A DNA stretch of 64,000 nt, taken from the NCBI GenBank assembly GCA_018714185.1, contig DVNT01000018.1:1-64000 (forward strand), given 5' to 3'. The notes below the pieces were generated by a model that saw only the letters and a list, made by a program, of their open reading frames with translations, was not told where the DNA came from and did not search any database. Below are positions 16,635-24,981 of the stretch, piece by piece. Every line of letters begins with the position of its first letter. The first letter of the stretch is position 1. The translations under genes were made by a program, and so were the position numbers. The stretch is from Candidatus Aphodousia gallistercoris. Its GTDB lineage: Bacteria; Pseudomonadota; Gammaproteobacteria; Burkholderiales; Burkholderiaceae_F.

Positions 16635-16665
16635 ATTGTAGGGGACTTTGTCTGACTTTAGGCAA
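16635..16665 (-). promoter_or_regulatory. Candidate promoter of the solute-binding protein gene
   Basis: -10 TACAAT (16640-16635, 5 of 6) lies 19 bases from a weaker -35 TTGCCT (16665-16660). Confidence 0.35.
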
Positions 16666-16813
16666 CTTTTTCTAGCGAAAAGCACTTAGAAACGATCATT
16701 TTGGTTTCAAAAGAGGAGATTTAAGAGCGCTTCAAGGTTTATACCGATTGTCAGGGCGCCTGTTTAAGGTCTTAAATCAAGGGTATTTATGATTGAAGAT
16801 AAGGAGAGGTGCC

Positions 16814-17749
16814 ATGAGCCTACGAACCATTATCGATGCCTACGAGCTGCTTGATGACATCCGCGTAACCGGTGCGGATGTCGCTTCTTTTTTAAAAGCC
16901 CGCGATGTCAAAGACGTTACGGTAACCCGAGTCAAGGGCGAAAAAGGCGAAGCCGATTTTATTAAGGCTGTCATCGCCGGCACGCAAGGAAAGACAGCCG
17001 GCGGCTCGGCGCCGACCTTGGGTGTTGTCGGGCGCTTGGGCGGCATCGGGGCGCGCCCTGAGCGCTTGGGCTTTACAAGCGACGGCGACGGGGCTTTAAG
17101 CGCGATTGCCGTGGCTGCGAAATTAGGCATGATGAGTGTGAGAGGCGACCGCTTAGCCGGCGATGTGATCGTTACGACGCAAATTTGTCCCACGGCGCCC
17201 ACGCGTCCTCACGATCCCGTGCCCTTTATGGATTCTCCGATTTCGAGCGCGCAAAGTAACGACTACGAAATCGATAGCCGCATGGATGCCGTTTTGTGCG
17301 TGGATACAACGAAGGGCAACCGCATCATCAATAAGCGCGGCTTTGCGATTTCGCCCACAGTCAAAGAGGGCTGGATTTTGAGAACGAGTGAAGATTTGCT
17401 CTCCATCATGCAGACAACAACCGGAGAGCTTCCGGCCGTATTTGCGCTCACGCAGCAAGACATTACGCCTTACGGCAACGGCCTTTACCACTTAAATTCC
17501 ATTTTGCAGCCGAGCGTTGCGACCGATAAGCCTTGCGTGGGAGTAGCCATTACTACGGTAAGCCAAGTAGCCGGCTGTGCCACGGGCGCTACGCACGTCA
17601 CCGATATCGATGAAGTGGTGCGCTTTTGCATCGAAGTGGCCAAAGATTATACGGCAGGCCACTGCCGCTTCTATGACGAAGAAGAATTTGCCCGTATGCT
17701 CAAGCAATACGGCTCCATGAGCCATTTTCAAACCATGGGACGGCTCTAG
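16814..17749 (+). CDS. DUF1177 domain-containing protein
   Basis: This 311-aa protein starts at the ATG at 16814, seven bases after AAGGAGAGG. It has no signal peptide or membrane helix and is probably cytoplasmic. It carries the family's GRLGGIGARPERLGFTSDGDGALSAIAVAAKL and GDVIVTTQICPTAPTRPHDPVPFMDSPI blocks, with a His/Asp-rich region that could bind a metal. DUF1177 proteins have no established biochemical role. Here it opens a tight cluster with a carrier and two metallo-amidohydrolases, so a catalytic or accessory role in the same catabolic route is a fair inference. Confidence 0.88.
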   Translation: MSLRTIIDAYELLDDIRVTGADVASFLKARDVKDVTVTRVKGEKGEADFIKAVIAGTQGKTAGGSAPTLGVVGRLGGIGARPERLGFTSDGDGALSAIAVAAKLGMMSVRGDRLAGDVIVTTQICPTAPTRPHDPVPFMDSPISSAQSNDYEIDSRMDAVLCVDTTKGNRIINKRGFAISPTVKEGWILRTSEDLLSIMQTTTGELPAVFALTQQDITPYGNGLYHLNSILQPSVATDKPCVGVAITTVSQVAGCATGATHVTDIDEVVRFCIEVAKDYTAGHCRFYDEEEFARMLKQYGSMSHFQTMGRL

Positions 17750-17779
17750 GCGTCTTGTTTTCATGAAAAGGAGGCCCAC

Positions 17780-19063
17780 ATGAGTTGGACCATCATAATG
17801 GCTATCGTGGTCGTTATTTTGACCATCGTGGCTCTGCTAAAACGGTATGAAACGCGTCTTGTACTGATTGCTTCCGGCATGGTAATGGCGTTGCTGTCGG
17901 GATCCTTTATGACTGCGGTGGATGCCTTCGCGACCAACATGACGCGAGGCTCCATGATCGTGGCCATTTGCTCGGCCATGGGTTTTGCGGGCGTGATTTC
18001 GGTAACGCGCTGCGACGTGCATTTGGTCGGTCTTTTGGTTAAGCCTTTGGGAAAAATCGGCTTTTGGCTTTTACCCGCTTGCATGTTGGTAGCGAGCTGC
18101 GTGGCCGTGGCGATTCCGTCGGCGGCAGGTTGCGCGGCTGCCTTGGGGCCCACCATGATTCCGCTCATGGTGAGGGCGGGCTTTCATCCGGCTATCGCCG
18201 GGGCGGCCATTATCGGCTCGATTTCGCCTTCCACGCTAAGCCCGGGCTCTAGCCACAACGTCTTTATCGCTAAATTAGCCGACATGGAAGTGATGGACTT
18301 AATTGTGCAGTACGCGCCCAATATTTTGACGCTGTGTGCGCTTAACATCATTTTGGTCACGGCGATGATTTTTGTCTTTAAAGACTACAAAAAGCCCAAG
18401 CCCGGTGAAGAAATCATGATGTCGGTCGAAGCCGATGCCCGAGGGCAATTGCCGGATCACCCCAATGTGCTTTTGGCGATTGCGCCGATTTTACCCGTGG
18501 TGCTTTTGGTGCTGGGGGCCACGGTTATGCCGCAAATCAAGATGTCGGTGGCGGCGGCCATGGTGATCGGGGCGATCTACGCCGTTTTGGTCACTCGCAC
18601 CAACCCCGAAACCGTATGCCGGGAATTCTTTAACGGGATGGGCAAAGGCTACGGCAGCATTTTGGGCATCATCATCGCGGCCGGCGTCTTCGCGGGCGGC
18701 CTCAAGGCCGCGGGCGTCATTGATGCCTTAATCGAATACCTCACGCACTCCAACGAATTGGCCCGCTATGCCGCCAATTTCGGTCCCTTCATCATGGGAG
18801 TGCTCACGGGCTCGGGCGATGCCGCAGGCCACGCCTTTAACCAGTCGGTGACGCCTTACGCCGAAGAGTTCGGGCTTTCGATTTCCAGCTTGGGGATGGT
18901 GGCTTCTTTGTCGGGCGCCTTGGGGCGCATGTGCTCGCCCCTGGCTGGTGCCACGATTGTGGTGGCAGGCATGACGCGGCTTTCTCCGATGGATATTGTG
19001 AAGCGCATGGCGCCTCCCATGCTCATTAACTTGTGCCTATTAACGTTTATTTTCGGCTTATAG
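17780..19063 (+). CDS. DcuC-like C4-dicarboxylate/organic anion carrier
   Basis: This 427-aa inner-membrane protein has about 10-12 hydrophobic segments spread over its whole length. The family pattern is clear: an N-terminal IVVVILTIVALLKRYETRLVLIASG, the SAAGCAAALGPTMIPLMVRAGFHPAIAGAAIIGSISPSTLSPGSSHN block, and a C-terminal GSGDAAGHAFNQSVTPYA block. DcuC proteins exchange or export C4-dicarboxylates; many relatives carry other carboxylates. Its place between DUF1177 and M20 amidohydrolase genes suggests uptake of an N-acyl amino acid or peptide-like anion. It starts 30 bases after the preceding gene with an AGGAGG site. Confidence 0.87.
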   Translation: MSWTIIMAIVVVILTIVALLKRYETRLVLIASGMVMALLSGSFMTAVDAFATNMTRGSMIVAICSAMGFAGVISVTRCDVHLVGLLVKPLGKIGFWLLPACMLVASCVAVAIPSAAGCAAALGPTMIPLMVRAGFHPAIAGAAIIGSISPSTLSPGSSHNVFIAKLADMEVMDLIVQYAPNILTLCALNIILVTAMIFVFKDYKKPKPGEEIMMSVEADARGQLPDHPNVLLAIAPILPVVLLVLGATVMPQIKMSVAAAMVIGAIYAVLVTRTNPETVCREFFNGMGKGYGSILGIIIAAGVFAGGLKAAGVIDALIEYLTHSNELARYAANFGPFIMGVLTGSGDAAGHAFNQSVTPYAEEFGLSISSLGMVASLSGALGRMCSPLAGATIVVAGMTRLSPMDIVKRMAPPMLINLCLLTFIFGL

Positions 19064-19078
19064 CCGGGAGATGCTGTT

Positions 19079-20353
19079 ATGCAAGATTATGCAAAAGAGA
19101 TGGTAGCTAACCGCCGTTGGCTGCATCAGCACCCTGAAGAAGGGTGGACGGAATTTGAAACCACGTATTTTGTGGTCAGCAAGTTGCGCGAATGGGGCCT
19201 TAAGGTGCTTTTGGGCACGAAGGTCATTAATCCCGAAGCGGTTATGGGTCGAAACGAGGAAACGGTGAAGGCGGCAATTAAAAGGGCTTTAAGCCACGGC
19301 GTGCCGCAAAGCTTTATCGATGAATGCGAGGGCTATACTGGAGCGGTGGCGGTTTTAGAGACCGGCCGCCCGGGCCCTGTGACCGCCTTGCGCTTTGACA
19401 TGGATTGCCTGGCCATTGAGGAAACGGATAGCCCTGAGCATGCGCCTAACCGTTTGGGCTTTCACTCGCTTTATCCGGGCTTTTCGCATGCCTGCGGGCA
19501 CGACGGCCACACGGCCGTGGGCTTAGGCGTTGCGCATTGGGCGGCCGATCACCGCGACGAGCTTTGCGGGGTGCTGAAGCTTTGTTTTCAGCCGGCCGAA
19601 GAAGGTGTCCGAGGGGGTGCTGCCATGGCGGCTTCTGGCGTTTTAGACGATGTGGATTGGTTTGCCGGCGCTCATATCGGATGCTCGGCGCACTTGCGCC
19701 AAGTGGGTGTCTCGCACCACGGGTACCTCGCTACGACCAAATTTGACCTTTATCTTACGGGCGTACCCTCGGCAGCCGGTAGCCCTGAAAACGGCAAGAG
19801 CGCCTTGATGTGTGCATGCGCGACGGCGATGAGTTTGGGAAGCCTCCCGGGGCACAGCCAAGGCATCACGCGCGTGCAAATCGGCAAACTTGTTTCCGGC
19901 ACGGCCCGCAATATCGTGGCCGAGCACGCTTATATGCAGCTGGAAGTGCGCGGGGAGACCACCGAAATCAACGACTACATGGCCCGCAACGTGGAAACGA
20001 CTGTCAAGGGTTTGGCGCAAGCCTATGGCGTGCAATATGAATTAAAGCGCATGGGTGAAGCCGTCACGTACCAGGGCGATGAGGAAGCCTGCCAAATTTT
20101 GCTGGAAGAAGCCCGTCAGGTTCCCGGCGTGGAGTCGGTTGTTGATATGAACGCCAAGGTGGGCTCGGAGGACTGCACGATGCTGATTCGCCGCGTGCAA
20201 GAGCACGGCGGCAAGGCGGCGTTCTTTTACTTCGGGTGCGACCACCACGGCCACCATCGCGGCGACTTTGAAATCCAAGACGAAGTGTCTCTTCCCATCG
20301 GATGGGGCGTATTTACTCGCTTTGTGCAACGAATTAATGCCAGGAAAGCCTAA
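19079..20353 (+). CDS. M20-family amidohydrolase, AbgA-like
   Basis: This 424-aa cytoplasmic metallohydrolase begins HPEEGWTEFETT, the usual start of this group. The zinc ligands can be placed in FSHACGHDGHTA (about residues 138-149), the catalytic QPAEEGVRGGAAM, a distal His in GAHIGCSAH, and a late YFGCDHHGHHRGDFEI motif. The insert with INPEAVMGR and a long helix resembles p-aminobenzoyl-glutamate hydrolase subunit A (AbgA), rather than simple hippuricases. It should cut an amide bond between an acyl or aryl group and an amino acid. Only one AbgA-like subunit is present and no AbgB was seen. It starts 15 bases after the carrier gene. Confidence 0.85.
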   Translation: MQDYAKEMVANRRWLHQHPEEGWTEFETTYFVVSKLREWGLKVLLGTKVINPEAVMGRNEETVKAAIKRALSHGVPQSFIDECEGYTGAVAVLETGRPGPVTALRFDMDCLAIEETDSPEHAPNRLGFHSLYPGFSHACGHDGHTAVGLGVAHWAADHRDELCGVLKLCFQPAEEGVRGGAAMAASGVLDDVDWFAGAHIGCSAHLRQVGVSHHGYLATTKFDLYLTGVPSAAGSPENGKSALMCACATAMSLGSLPGHSQGITRVQIGKLVSGTARNIVAEHAYMQLEVRGETTEINDYMARNVETTVKGLAQAYGVQYELKRMGEAVTYQGDEEACQILLEEARQVPGVESVVDMNAKVGSEDCTMLIRRVQEHGGKAAFFYFGCDHHGHHRGDFEIQDEVSLPIGWGVFTRFVQRINARKA

Positions 20354-20370
20354 GGACAAGGAGGAAGGAC

Positions 20371-21633
20371 ATGGCAACACAAAATATTCCGCCGTTAGAC
20401 GCGAAAGTTTTTGAGGCGGTAAAAAGCTTAAAGGCTGAACCCGCTATTGAAGCCGCTTTGCAAAAGGCGTTCGATGAAACCGAAGAAGCCATGCAAGAGC
20501 AAATCGAACTTTGCGAAATTCCGTCTCCCACCTTTGAAGAGTCGGTGCGAGCCCAAGAGATTGCCCGTCGCATGAAAAAGTACGGTTTGACCGACGTCAC
20601 GATTGATAAGATCGGCAACGTGGTGGGCTTTAGGCCCGGTAAGGGGAATGGGCCCGTTTTGGCCTTGGGCGCTCACATGGATACGGTTTTCCCGGCAGGA
20701 ACCGACGTCAAAGTGCGCCGGGAAGGTAACCGCTACTTCGCGCCGGGTATTGGGGACAATTGCTCCGGCCTTCGGGCGCTCTTACACGTTTTGCGTCTTT
20801 TTAACGAGATGCACATTGAAACCGAAGGCGACATTTATTTTGTGGGGACGGTAGGCGAAGAAGGTAACGGCGATACGCGCGGCTCCAAGTTCTTTAACGC
20901 CCACCATAAAGTGGACGGCTTTATCGCTATTGATAACACCGATGTGGGTCGAATTTTAAAAGGCGCTATCGGATCTCACCGCTGGCGCTTTAGCATTGAC
21001 GGCAAGGGCGGACATTCCTACGGCTCCTTTGGTGATACGCCGAGCGCCATTCACGCGATGTGCTTGGCTGGCGCCAAGGTTGCAAAGCTAAAAGTCCCCA
21101 AAGATCCGAAGACAACCTTTACGATTGGCATGATCAAAGGCGGACAAAGCGTTAATACGATCGCTCCGCACTGCGAAGTCGATGTCGATATTCGTAGCCT
21201 CGACAACAAGCTTCTTTTGGAAACGGAAGCGGCCATTATGAAGTGCTTTGAAGAGGGCGTGGCTGAAGAAAATGCGAATTGGCCCGTGACGGAAGAAGCG
21301 AAGATCTTAAAGCTCACCAAAACGCAAATCGGTGATCGTCCGGCCGGGATCCGACCGGCTGAGTGCCCCGTGTTGCAAACGGCTCGTTCTGCGCAAAAAC
21401 TCTTGGGCATTGAGTTAACGAATTACGGCTACTCTTCAACGGACGCGAATGCGCCCGTAAGCCAAGGGGTGCCCGCGACTTGCCTGTCGGCAGGCGGCGC
21501 GCAAATCAATACCCATACCGTGAAGGAATACTTTGACAAGATCGATATCCACTTGGGACCGCAATTGATCTTTTTGACGGCAGCCGCATTGGTGGGGGCC
21601 TTGGGGCATCCTGCGATTTTGCCGATTCGGTAA
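20371..21633 (+). CDS. M20-family metallopeptidase (peptidase T/ArgE-like)
   Basis: This 420-aa cytoplasmic enzyme has the dinuclear-zinc layout: LGAHMDTVFP (first His-x-Asp), GIGDNCSGLRALL (bridging Asp), GTVGEEGNGDTRG (catalytic Glu pair), AIDNTDVG, and a late SSTDANAPVSQGVPATCLSAGG segment. The dimerisation domain starts near GSHRWRFSIDGKGGHSYGSFG. Substrate specificity, peptide or N-acyl amino acid, cannot be read. It is the last gene of the cluster, 17 bases after the AbgA-like gene with an AAGGAGGAA site, and is followed by a strong terminator. Two different M20 enzymes in a row suggest stepwise hydrolysis of one compound. Confidence 0.88.
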   Translation: MATQNIPPLDAKVFEAVKSLKAEPAIEAALQKAFDETEEAMQEQIELCEIPSPTFEESVRAQEIARRMKKYGLTDVTIDKIGNVVGFRPGKGNGPVLALGAHMDTVFPAGTDVKVRREGNRYFAPGIGDNCSGLRALLHVLRLFNEMHIETEGDIYFVGTVGEEGNGDTRGSKFFNAHHKVDGFIAIDNTDVGRILKGAIGSHRWRFSIDGKGGHSYGSFGDTPSAIHAMCLAGAKVAKLKVPKDPKTTFTIGMIKGGQSVNTIAPHCEVDVDIRSLDNKLLLETEAAIMKCFEEGVAEENANWPVTEEAKILKLTKTQIGDRPAGIRPAECPVLQTARSAQKLLGIELTNYGYSSTDANAPVSQGVPATCLSAGGAQINTHTVKEYFDKIDIHLGPQLIFLTAAALVGALGHPAILPIR

Positions 21634-21658
21634 AGAAGCCATTTTGGCGAAGTGATCT

Positions 21659-21690
21659 CAGGCCGGCCTGTGTGCCGGCCTGCGTTGTTT
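21659..21690 (+). terminator. Intrinsic terminator of the DUF1177-DcuC-M20 cluster
   Basis: CAGGCCGGC (21659-21667) and GCCGGCCTG (21674-21682) form a perfect GC-rich 9-bp stem with a T-rich tail. Confidence 0.85.
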
Positions 21691-21887
21691 TTGGGGAGTA
21701 GGAAGGCAATAGGGGAAAGGTTGAACGACCTTGAATGAAACAATATATAGTGCATTTGTTTTGTTTTTAATTATTTTATTCAACATTTTGTGCCTTATGG
21801 ATGCGAGTGGAAATTTTTCGCTATGTATGCCGTGGTAAAAGGTGTTGCTAAAAAGATACAAGTGCAAGTAAGCCGAGCGAAATAAAT

Positions 21888-21918
21888 TTGACATTACGGG
21901 GGGGGTATTTGCGACAAT
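21888..21918 (+). promoter_or_regulatory. Poly-G-spacer promoter of porin 1 (candidate phase-variable)
   Basis: -35 TTGACA (21888-21893, perfect) and -10 GACAAT (21913-21918, 4 of 6) are separated by 19 bases containing eight G (21898-21905). The layout equals that of the porin promoter at 6608-6578, where the tract is nine G. Loss of two G would give the optimal 17-base spacer. Confidence 0.7.
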
Positions 21919-21954
21919 AAGCTTCAGAATATCGGCTGGGCTTTCTAGAGATAC

Positions 21955-21977
21955 AAGCGGTCGAGATTCGCTTTTTT
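21955..21977 (+). promoter_or_regulatory. Small leader hairpin before porin 1
   Basis: AAGCG (21955-21959) pairs with CGCTT (21969-21973) and is followed by T residues, ending about 20 bases before the start codon. The stem is only 5 bp. Confidence 0.3.
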
Positions 21978-21995
21978 AAAAAGAAGGATTTCATC

Positions 21996-23153
21996 ATGAA
22001 AAAGACTTTAGCTGCTGTCGCCGTTCTCGGCGCTTTTGCCGGCTCTGCTATGGCTGCCGACGTGACCCTTTACGGTAAGATCGACCTCGGTTTGCAATAT
22101 CAAAACATCGAAAATAGCGGATACACCTCCGGCAATGACTCTGATTCTTGGGGTTTGAAGTCTGGCTCTAATTCCGGCTCCCGTTTTGGTATCAAGGGTA
22201 CGGAACAAATCGCTGACGGTTTAACGGTTGGTTTCCAATTGGAACAAGGCATCAACGCTGACGCTGGTACTTTCTCTGACGACGATCGTGCCTTCAACCG
22301 TGAATCCCGCCTGTTCGTTCAAACGAACTATGGTGAATTTGGTTTTGGTCGTATGGGCACCTTGGATTCCGGCTTGGGTTCTTACGATATCTTCGGTGGT
22401 GACGCCGGCGTCTTCGGTACTGGTTGGGGCTCTACCATTGGTGCTGATACGGCAATCTTCCGCGGCATGGGTACGCGTTTGGACAACATGATCACCTATA
22501 AGTCTCCGAGCTTCGCCGGTATGACGGTTTATGGTCAAGTGTCGTTAGGTACGGATAGCAAGGCCATGTACAACGATGGTGCTAAGGGCGAAGGTTCTTC
22601 CGATGTGAACCGTTACTACTCTTTGGGTGTGACGGGTGAATGGGGTGCTGCTTCCGGCGCTTTGGTTGTCAGTTCCACCGACTACAACCGTTACATGGCT
22701 AACGATACCACTGAAGATAATTCGTTCGTTGTGAGTGCCTACGGTGCTTATGACTTCGGTGTCGTGAAGACCACGTTGGGTGTTCAATACTATGACAACA
22801 TGGTTCAAGCCAACGTTACGGGTTGGGATGTTGATACCGAAAAATATACTAAACCTACGCTCACTAAGGGCTATGGCGTGATGTTGGGTGCTACAGCTCC
22901 GATCGCTTCCGGTACGTTGTATGCTTCCGTCGGCTATGCTGATTATGAAGATTGCGCTGAGAACACCACTCTTGGTGCTAAGCAAGAATACGATGCTTGG
23001 CAAGTTGGTATCGGCTATCAATATCCGTTGAGCAAGCGCACGTACGTTTACGCTGCTGCTGGTTATACGCAATCCAGCATGGATAAGTACAACGCCACTC
23101 AAGATGACCAAAAGGTTACGGAAGTTGTTGCCGGTATGGTCCACAACTTCTAA
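21996..23153 (+). CDS. Gram-negative porin (tandem porin 1)
   Basis: This 385-aa protein starts at the ATG at 21996, seven bases after GAAGGA. The signal peptide ends AGSAMA (residues 1-20). The mature start ADVTLYGKIDLGLQYQ and the C-terminal VVAGMVHNF are typical of general trimeric porins. The first 45 bases of the gene are identical to those of porin 2, while the loops differ greatly (NSGYTSGNDSDSWGLKSG, and GDAGVFGTGWGSTIGADT in the loop-3 region). It is the most divergent of the four porins here. It has its own poly-G promoter and terminator. Confidence 0.94.
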   Translation: MKKTLAAVAVLGAFAGSAMAADVTLYGKIDLGLQYQNIENSGYTSGNDSDSWGLKSGSNSGSRFGIKGTEQIADGLTVGFQLEQGINADAGTFSDDDRAFNRESRLFVQTNYGEFGFGRMGTLDSGLGSYDIFGGDAGVFGTGWGSTIGADTAIFRGMGTRLDNMITYKSPSFAGMTVYGQVSLGTDSKAMYNDGAKGEGSSDVNRYYSLGVTGEWGAASGALVVSSTDYNRYMANDTTEDNSFVVSAYGAYDFGVVKTTLGVQYYDNMVQANVTGWDVDTEKYTKPTLTKGYGVMLGATAPIASGTLYASVGYADYEDCAENTTLGAKQEYDAWQVGIGYQYPLSKRTYVYAAAGYTQSSMDKYNATQDDQKVTEVVAGMVHNF

Positions 23154-23207
23154 TTGGCAGAATCTAGGTTAACAGTTTTACTACTACCTTTCTGTTAGCT
23201 AGATACC

Positions 23208-23238
23208 CCATCGATCGAGAGGTCGATGGGGTTTTGTT
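23208..23238 (+). terminator. Intrinsic terminator of porin 1
   Basis: CCCCATCGA (23208-23216) and TCGATGGGG (23225-23233) form a perfect 9-bp stem followed by TTTTG. Confidence 0.88.
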
Positions 23239-23419
23239 GTTTTTGTGCAACAGATTTTGTTTCCTCAAAGAACTAAAAAAGTTGTTGTTTTTTCAGGATA
23301 TTTTAGAAAGTTATTTTCATGGAAAGTAATGTAAGCGATTGTTCTTTCGATTTGATTTGTTTGACTAATTCGTCGGTATCGCGCAAAAATGCACTTGAGC
23401 AGAAGAGATTCTGCGCTTT

Positions 23420-23435
23420 TTTCCTCTAGAGGAAA
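23420..23435 (+). promoter_or_regulatory. Perfect 16-bp palindrome in the porin 2 leader
   Basis: TTTCCTCT/AGAGGAAA has no central spacer and lies 25 bases before the start codon, followed by ATTTTT. It is either a leader hairpin, as seen before the other porins, or a DNA operator. Confidence 0.4.
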
Positions 23436-23459
23436 GATTTTTAAAAAAGGTAGTAAATC

Positions 23460-24566
23460 ATGAAAAAGACTTTAGCTGCTGTCGCCGTTCTCGGCGCTTT
23501 TGCCAGCTCTGCTTTCGCTGCTGACGTGACCCTTTACGGTCGTATCGATACCGGTCTCTATTTCAATGACTGGGAATCCACGAGTGCTGCCGGTGTAAAA
23601 GATGAAGGCACCGACTGGTCTATGAAGTCCGGCAATAGCACGACCTCTCGTGTTGGTATCAAGGGCTCTGAAGAAATTTCTGAAAACTTGACGGTTGGTT
23701 TCGTTTTGGAAACTCAACTTTGGGGTGATACGGGCAATGCATTCGTAGATGGTTTTAACCGTGAATCCACATTGTGGGTGAAGTCCGACTTCGGTACGTT
23801 GTGGGCTGGCCGTATCAGCTCTATCTGGTCTGATGGCGGTTCCAACGGTTTGTGGGCTAACTACGTTCCGTTCACGACGGGTAACTCCGTGGGTATGGGT
23901 ACCAACTTCATGCAAATCGGTGGTCGCACTTCGAACCGCTTGTCTTATCGCTCTCCGACGTTTGCCGGTTTCACCGTTTATGCCGATTACTCCTTCGGTG
24001 AAGATGGCGATGAAAACAAGACCACGACGAATCGTCCCGTCGCTTTGGCTTTGAATTATGCTAATGGTCCGTTCGGCGCTGCTTTAGCTTTCCAATATGT
24101 AAATGAAGACACGGGTACGGATCCTGGTGATCCGGAAGACGAATATGACGTGGGTTTGGGCTTGAGCTATGACTTCGGCGTTGCCCAAGTTTTGTTCGGT
24201 GCTAATTACTACCAAAATGCTAATAGCGTTGGTACGGTAGTTGGCTCTGGTGATTCCTTCCTCTTGAATGCCGGTACCTTCGATGAATTGAAGGGTTATG
24301 CTTTGTCTCTTGGTACTAAAGTGCCGGCTTGGGGTGGTACTTGGACGGTTGGCGTTGGTTACACGGATGGTGAAGATGACGCTACTGATGGCAAGCTCGA
24401 ATACACGGGTTACAATGGTGCCATCATGTACGAATATCCGTTGAGCAAGCGTACCAATGTTTACGGTGGTGTCGGCTACACGAAGGTCGATGCTGACGGT
24501 CAAGGCTACGACAAGATGGAATACGAATCCACGTCGGCTATGCTCGGCTTGGTTCACAAGTTCTAA
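23460..24566 (+). CDS. Gram-negative porin (tandem porin 2)
   Basis: This 368-aa outer-membrane channel has a signal peptide ending ASSAFA and a mature start ADVTLYGRIDTGLYFND. It contains the loop-3 type segment LWAGRISSIWSDGGSNGLWANY and ends SAMLGLVHKF. Its signal sequence is almost the same DNA as porin 1, but the mature body is closer to porin 3 (KGSEEISENLTVGFVLETQLWGDTGNAF; VPAWGGTWTVGVGYTDGEDDA). That mosaic pattern suggests gene conversion among the copies. Its promoter region has no poly-G tract. Confidence 0.94.
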   Translation: MKKTLAAVAVLGAFASSAFAADVTLYGRIDTGLYFNDWESTSAAGVKDEGTDWSMKSGNSTTSRVGIKGSEEISENLTVGFVLETQLWGDTGNAFVDGFNRESTLWVKSDFGTLWAGRISSIWSDGGSNGLWANYVPFTTGNSVGMGTNFMQIGGRTSNRLSYRSPTFAGFTVYADYSFGEDGDENKTTTNRPVALALNYANGPFGAALAFQYVNEDTGTDPGDPEDEYDVGLGLSYDFGVAQVLFGANYYQNANSVGTVVGSGDSFLLNAGTFDELKGYALSLGTKVPAWGGTWTVGVGYTDGEDDATDGKLEYTGYNGAIMYEYPLSKRTNVYGGVGYTKVDADGQGYDKMEYESTSAMLGLVHKF

Positions 24567-24602
24567 TCTAGTCTTTGAGCTTTAGTCTCAGTTGACTTTG
24601 GT

Positions 24603-24629
24603 CCCCACTGGATTCCAGTGGGGATTTTT
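24603..24629 (+). terminator. Intrinsic terminator of porin 2
   Basis: CCCCACTGG (24603-24611) and CCAGTGGGG (24615-24623) form a 9-bp stem with a 3-base loop, followed by ATTTTT. Confidence 0.9.
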
Positions 24630-24677
24630 ATTAAGTCGTTATTTTCGATCATTGTTATTGGCATTTCTTGTCTGATG

Positions 24678-24696
24678 ATTGAACAGACAGTTCAAT
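24678..24696. promoter_or_regulatory. Palindrome upstream of porin 3
   Basis: ATTGAAC and GTTCAAT are perfect arms around AGACA. It lies about 185 bp upstream of the candidate porin 3 promoter and could be an operator. The arms read in the opposite order to those of the double palindromes at 1515 and 8808, so a different protein is likely. Confidence 0.4.
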
Positions 24697-24880
24697 AAAG
24701 ATCTGTGTGGTTTTTGAGACAATTTGCATCAAAATGTTCTCGATCAGTGTTGTAAAAATGTTACAGCATCAACATTGTTTAACTTGTTTGATCATGTTGA
24801 TATCTAATAAAATCAAATAAATATGTGGTTTTTAATAGATGAAGGATATCAGTATCAGTAAAAACCTTAATATAAGTCGG

Positions 24881-24910
24881 TTGACACATTTTTACATTTG
24901 AGAGGAAAAT
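24881..24910 (+). promoter_or_regulatory. Candidate promoter of porin 3
   Basis: A perfect -35 TTGACA (24881-24886) is followed after 18 bases by GAAAAT (24905-24910, 4 of 6). The spacer is AT-rich, not G-rich, so this copy is not predicted to be phase-variable. Confidence 0.45.
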
Positions 24911-24981
24911 CAAAACCGTGCAGTTTCTCTCTGCTCTTCCTTGACTCTGGCTAAGGAACAACTCTCATTAAGGTACGTATT

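Larger units (their letters stand above)
16339..16813. other. Divergent intergenic region with a long structured leader
   Basis: This 475-bp gap has no convincing gene. It contains a candidate minus-strand promoter (16635-16665), giving a leader of roughly 290 bases. Hairpins in that leader include GGCTCCT/AGGAGTC at about 16452-16468 and a terminator-like hairpin at 16495-16516. No known riboswitch was recognised. A Shine-Dalgarno sequence precedes the plus-strand gene at 16814. Confidence 0.55.
21634..21995. other. Intergenic region before the first tandem porin
   Basis: This 362-bp gap holds a terminator, an AT-rich stretch without a recognisable gene (21700-21880), the poly-G promoter and a leader with a small hairpin. 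Confidence 0.65.
23154..23459. other. Intergenic region between porins 1 and 2
   Basis: This 306-bp gap contains the porin 1 terminator, a possible ordinary promoter (TTGACT 23361-23366 with AAAAAT 23385-23390) and a palindrome just before porin 2. No poly-G tract is present and no gene was seen. Confidence 0.6.
24567..24981. other. Intergenic region between porins 2 and 3
   Basis: This 415-bp gap is very AT-rich in 24640-24900. It contains a terminator, a palindrome at 24678-24696 and a candidate promoter at 24881-24910. No gene or poly-G tract was seen. Confidence 0.6.

Noticed and set aside
24678..24696. Palindrome ATTGAAC-N5-GTTCAAT as a third member of the TTGTTCA/TGAACAA operator family
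   Set aside because: The half-sites are in the opposite order, only one palindrome is present and there is no partner at 33 bp.
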